NCBI RefSeq assembly: GCF_051020955.1
Contig: NW_027476109.1
Location: 1,426,001-1,490,000 of the forward strand
Source: Megalopta genalis
Taxonomy: Eukaryota > Arthropoda > Insecta > Hymenoptera > Halictidae
Direction of reading: 5' to 3'
DNA length: 64,000 bases
Position numbers and translations under genes: made by a program
Shown here: positions 61,692 through 64,000 of the stretch, piece by piece
How positions within the stretch are numbered: position 1 is the stretch's first letter
How the letters are laid out: the number at the start of each line of letters is the position of its first letter
The notes under the pieces: generated by a model
Told to the model about the DNA's origin: nothing
Database searches by the model: none
What the model saw: the letters and a program-made list of their open reading frames with translations, nothing else

Positions 61692-64000
61692 ATTTGTTCA
61701 TTTGTTCATTCGTTCATTGGTTCATTTGTTCAATTGTACAATTGTACAGTTGTTGATTTGTTCAATTGTACATTTGTTCATTTGTTCACTTGTTCGTTTG
61801 TTCATTTGATCATTTGTTTATTTATTCATTTGTTCATTTTTCCAATTTATCATTTGTTCATTCGTTCATTCGTTCATTCGTTCATTTGTTCAATTGTCAA
61901 TTGTTCATTTGTTCAATTGTACAATGGTTCATTTGTTCAATTGTATAATTGTTCATTTGTTCATTTGTTCTTTTGTTCATTTGTTCATTTGTTCATTTGT
62001 TCATTTGTTCATTTGTTCATTTGTTCACTTTGTACATTTCTTCATTTGTTCATTTGTTCATTTGTTCATTTGTCCATTCGTTCATTTGTCCACTTGTTAA
62101 TTTGTTCATTTGTTCATTTGTTCATTCGTTCATTGGTTCATTTGTTCAATTGTACAATTGTACAGTTGTTGATTTGTTCAATTGTACATTTGTTCACTTG
62201 TTCACTTGTTCGTTTGTTCATTTGATCATTTGTTTATTTATTCATTTGTTCATTTTTTCAATTTATCATTTGTTCATTCGTTCATTCGTTCATTCGTTCA
62301 TTCGTTCATTTGTTTCTTTTTGTTCATTTGTCCATTTGTTCATTTGTTCATTTGTTCATTCGTTCATTCGTTCATTCGTTCATTTGTTCAATTGTACAAT
62401 TGTACAATTGTTCATTTGTTCATTTGTTCATTAGTTCATTTGTTCATTTGTTCACTTGTTCATTTGTTCATTTGTTCATTTGTTCATTTGTTCATTTGTT
62501 CACTTGTTCATTTGTTCATTTGTTCATTTGTTCCTTTGTTCATTTGCTCATTTGTTCACTTGTTCTTTTGTTCACTTGATCATTTGTTCATTTGTTCTTT
62601 TATCCAATTCTTCATTTCTTCATTTGTACAATTGTACAATTGTTCATTTGTTCATTTGTTCATTTGTTCATTTGTTCATTTCTTCAATTGTTCATTTGTC
62701 CAATTGTAGAAATTTTCATTTGTACAATTGTACAATTGTTCATTTGTTCATTCGTTCATTCGCTCATTTGTTCATTTGGTCATTTGTTCATTTGTTCATT
62801 TGTTCATTTGTCCATTTGTTCATTTGTTCATTTGTTCATTTGTTCATTTGTTCATATGTTCATTTGTTCAATTGTACAATTATTCATTTGTTCATTTGTC
62901 CATTCGTTTATTTGTCCACTTGTTCATTTGTTCATTTGTACATTTGTTCATTTGTTCACTTGTTCATTTGTCCATTTGTTCATTTGTTCATTTGTCCATT
63001 CGTTCATTTGTCCACTTGTTCATTTGTTCATTTGTTCATTTGTTCATTCGTTCATTGGTTCATTTGTTCAATTGTACAATTGTACAATTGTTGATTTGCT
63101 CATTTGTTCATTTGTTCATTTGTTCACTTGTTCATTTGTTCATGTGTTCATTTGTTCACTTGTTCATTTGTTCTTTTGTTCTTTTGTCCAATTCTTCATT
63201 TCTTCATTTGTACAATTGTACAATTGTTCATTTGTTCATTTGTTCATTTGTTCATTTGTTCATTTGTTCATTTGTTCAATTGTTCAATTGCTCAATTGTT
63301 CATTTGTTCAATTGTACAATTTTTCATTTGTTCAATTGTACAATTGTTCAATTGTTCATTCGTTCATTCGCTCATTTGTTCATTTGGTCATTTGTTCATT
63401 TGTTCATTTGTCCATTTGTTCACTTGTTCATTTGTTCAATTGTTCATATGTTCATTTGTTCAATTGTACAATTGTTCATTTGTTCATTTGTTCAATTGTA
63501 CAATTGTTCATTTGTTCATTTGTTCAATTGTTCATTTGTTCATTTGTTCAATTGTACAATTGTACAACTGTTGATTTGCTCATTTGTTCATTTGTTCATT
63601 TGTTCAATTGTACAATTGTTCATTTGTTCATTTGTTCATTTGTTCATTTGTTCAATTGTACAATTGTTCATTTGTTCATTCGTTCATTCGCTCATTTGTT
63701 CATTTGGTCATTTGTTCATTTGTTCATTTATTCATTTATTCATTTGTTCATTTGTCCATTCGTTCATTTGTTCACTTGTTCTTTTGTTCATTTGTTCATT
63801 TGTTCATTTGTTCATTTGACCATTCGTTCATTTGTCCACTTGTTAATTTGATCATTTGTTCATTTGTTCATTCGTTCATTCGTTCATTCGTTCATTTGTT
63901 CAATTGTACAATTGTTCATTTGTTCAATTGTACAATTGTTGATATGTTCAATTGTACAATTTTTCATTTGTTCATTCGTTCATTTGTTCATTTGTTCACT
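61692..64000 (+). repeat. Right end: partial further copies; array runs off the window
   Basis: From 61,692 to about 62.6 kb the sequence follows 54.68-55.6 kb (offset about 7009-7017), with V markers at 61746 and 62162. It then switches to a module like 39.6-40.1 kb. The last ~160 bp (TTGTTAAT-TTGATCAT onward from 63,841) align with 40,391-40,550 and 48,956 onward. The window therefore ends inside a known module. Confidence 0.75.

Larger units (their letters stand above)
1..64000 (+). repeat. Octamer satellite array (TTGTTCAT)n spanning the whole window
   Basis: Every line of the window reads as head-to-tail 8-bp units related to TTGTTCAT. Variation is concentrated at particular positions: position 2 (T/C), 3 (G/C/T/A), 4 (T/C/G/A), 5 (T/A/C) and 8 (T/A/C), while the C-A at 6-7 is nearly constant. 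All units lie in the same orientation. There is no interspersed unique sequence and no gene. All three + frames stay open for up to about 2,000 codons because 24 bp of consensus encodes LFICSFVH in rotated form in each frame. The - strand consensus has an ATG in each unit, followed in frame by AAC, AAA and TGA. Both window ends lie inside the array. Known class: satellite or minisatellite DNA. Function and host are unknown. Confidence 0.97.

Noticed and set aside
1..64000. Telomeric repeat
   Set aside because: The unit has a single G and no G-cluster, is highly degenerate, and has neither a chromosome end nor subtelomeric unique sequence in view.
1..64000. tRNA, rRNA or other structured RNA genes
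   Set aside because: No stretch departs from the octamer pattern long enough to hold one, and GC content is far too low for rRNA or tRNA stems.
1..64000. Replication origin (iterons or AT-rich unwinding element)
   Set aside because: Direct repeats and AT-richness are present everywhere, so nothing localises an origin. There is no initiator gene and no recognisable DnaA-box cluster distinct from the unit.

Overview
The whole 64 kb window is one uninterrupted, degenerate tandem array of an 8-bp unit, consensus TTGTTCAT on the + strand (ATGAACAA on the - strand). I found no stretch of unique sequence and no protein gene, rRNA, tRNA or recognisable mobile element. Unit names used below: H = TTGTTCAT (consensus), B = TTGTTCAA, P = TTGTACAA (a perfect palindrome), C = TTGTCCAT, R = TCGTTCAT, K = TTGTTCAC. 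Less common units carry single changes such as TTGCTCAT, TTGATCAT, TTGGTCAT, TTCTTCAT, TTTTTCAT, TTGCCCAT and TTATTCAT. All units share one orientation. The + strand is strongly T-rich and the - strand A-rich; the consensus unit has one G and one C.

Open reading frames cover the window only because 8 is not a multiple of 3. Three units make 24 bp, which reads as the octapeptide LFICSFVH in all three + frames (merely rotated), and the consensus has no + strand stop. Most apparent starts are TTG inside the unit. I annotate none of these frames as genes.

The useful annotation is the higher-order structure. From left to right: (1) about 1-4,480, a mosaic with an ~0.8 kb duplication (223-1046 and 2858-3665) and three copies of a recognisable module, the V module; (2) about 4,480-36,000, a mosaic without V modules but with many multi-kb internal duplications (9.7-12.4 with 17.5-20.3 kb; 12.46-14.74 with 14.95-17.24 kb; 23.0-24.6 with 28.1-29.7 kb; 25.1-26.5 with 34.2-35.5 kb; 26.2-28.0 with 31.75-33.6 kb; a 592-bp tandem pair at 31.1-32.4 kb); (3) about 36,000-40,267, where V modules reappear; (4) 40,268-57,317, two head-to-tail copies of an ~8.5 kb higher-order repeat, each with nested ~3.8 kb periodicity; (5) about 54,940-61,691, an overlapping ~3.4 kb tandem duplication; (6) 61,692-64,000, a further partial copy that ends inside a module also seen at ~40.4 kb, so the array continues past the window. 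Where I compared copies they differ mostly by gain or loss of whole 8-bp units or 24-bp trimers, with few substitutions. That is the signature of slippage and unequal exchange.

Organism: nothing here supports a taxonomic assignment. A pure satellite block of this size with nested higher-order repeats is most typical of eukaryotic heterochromatin, but that is inference. An unusual expansion in a bacterial assembly, or an assembly or basecalling artefact, cannot be excluded from sequence alone. Coordinates of duplication edges were aligned by eye and may be off by a few units.
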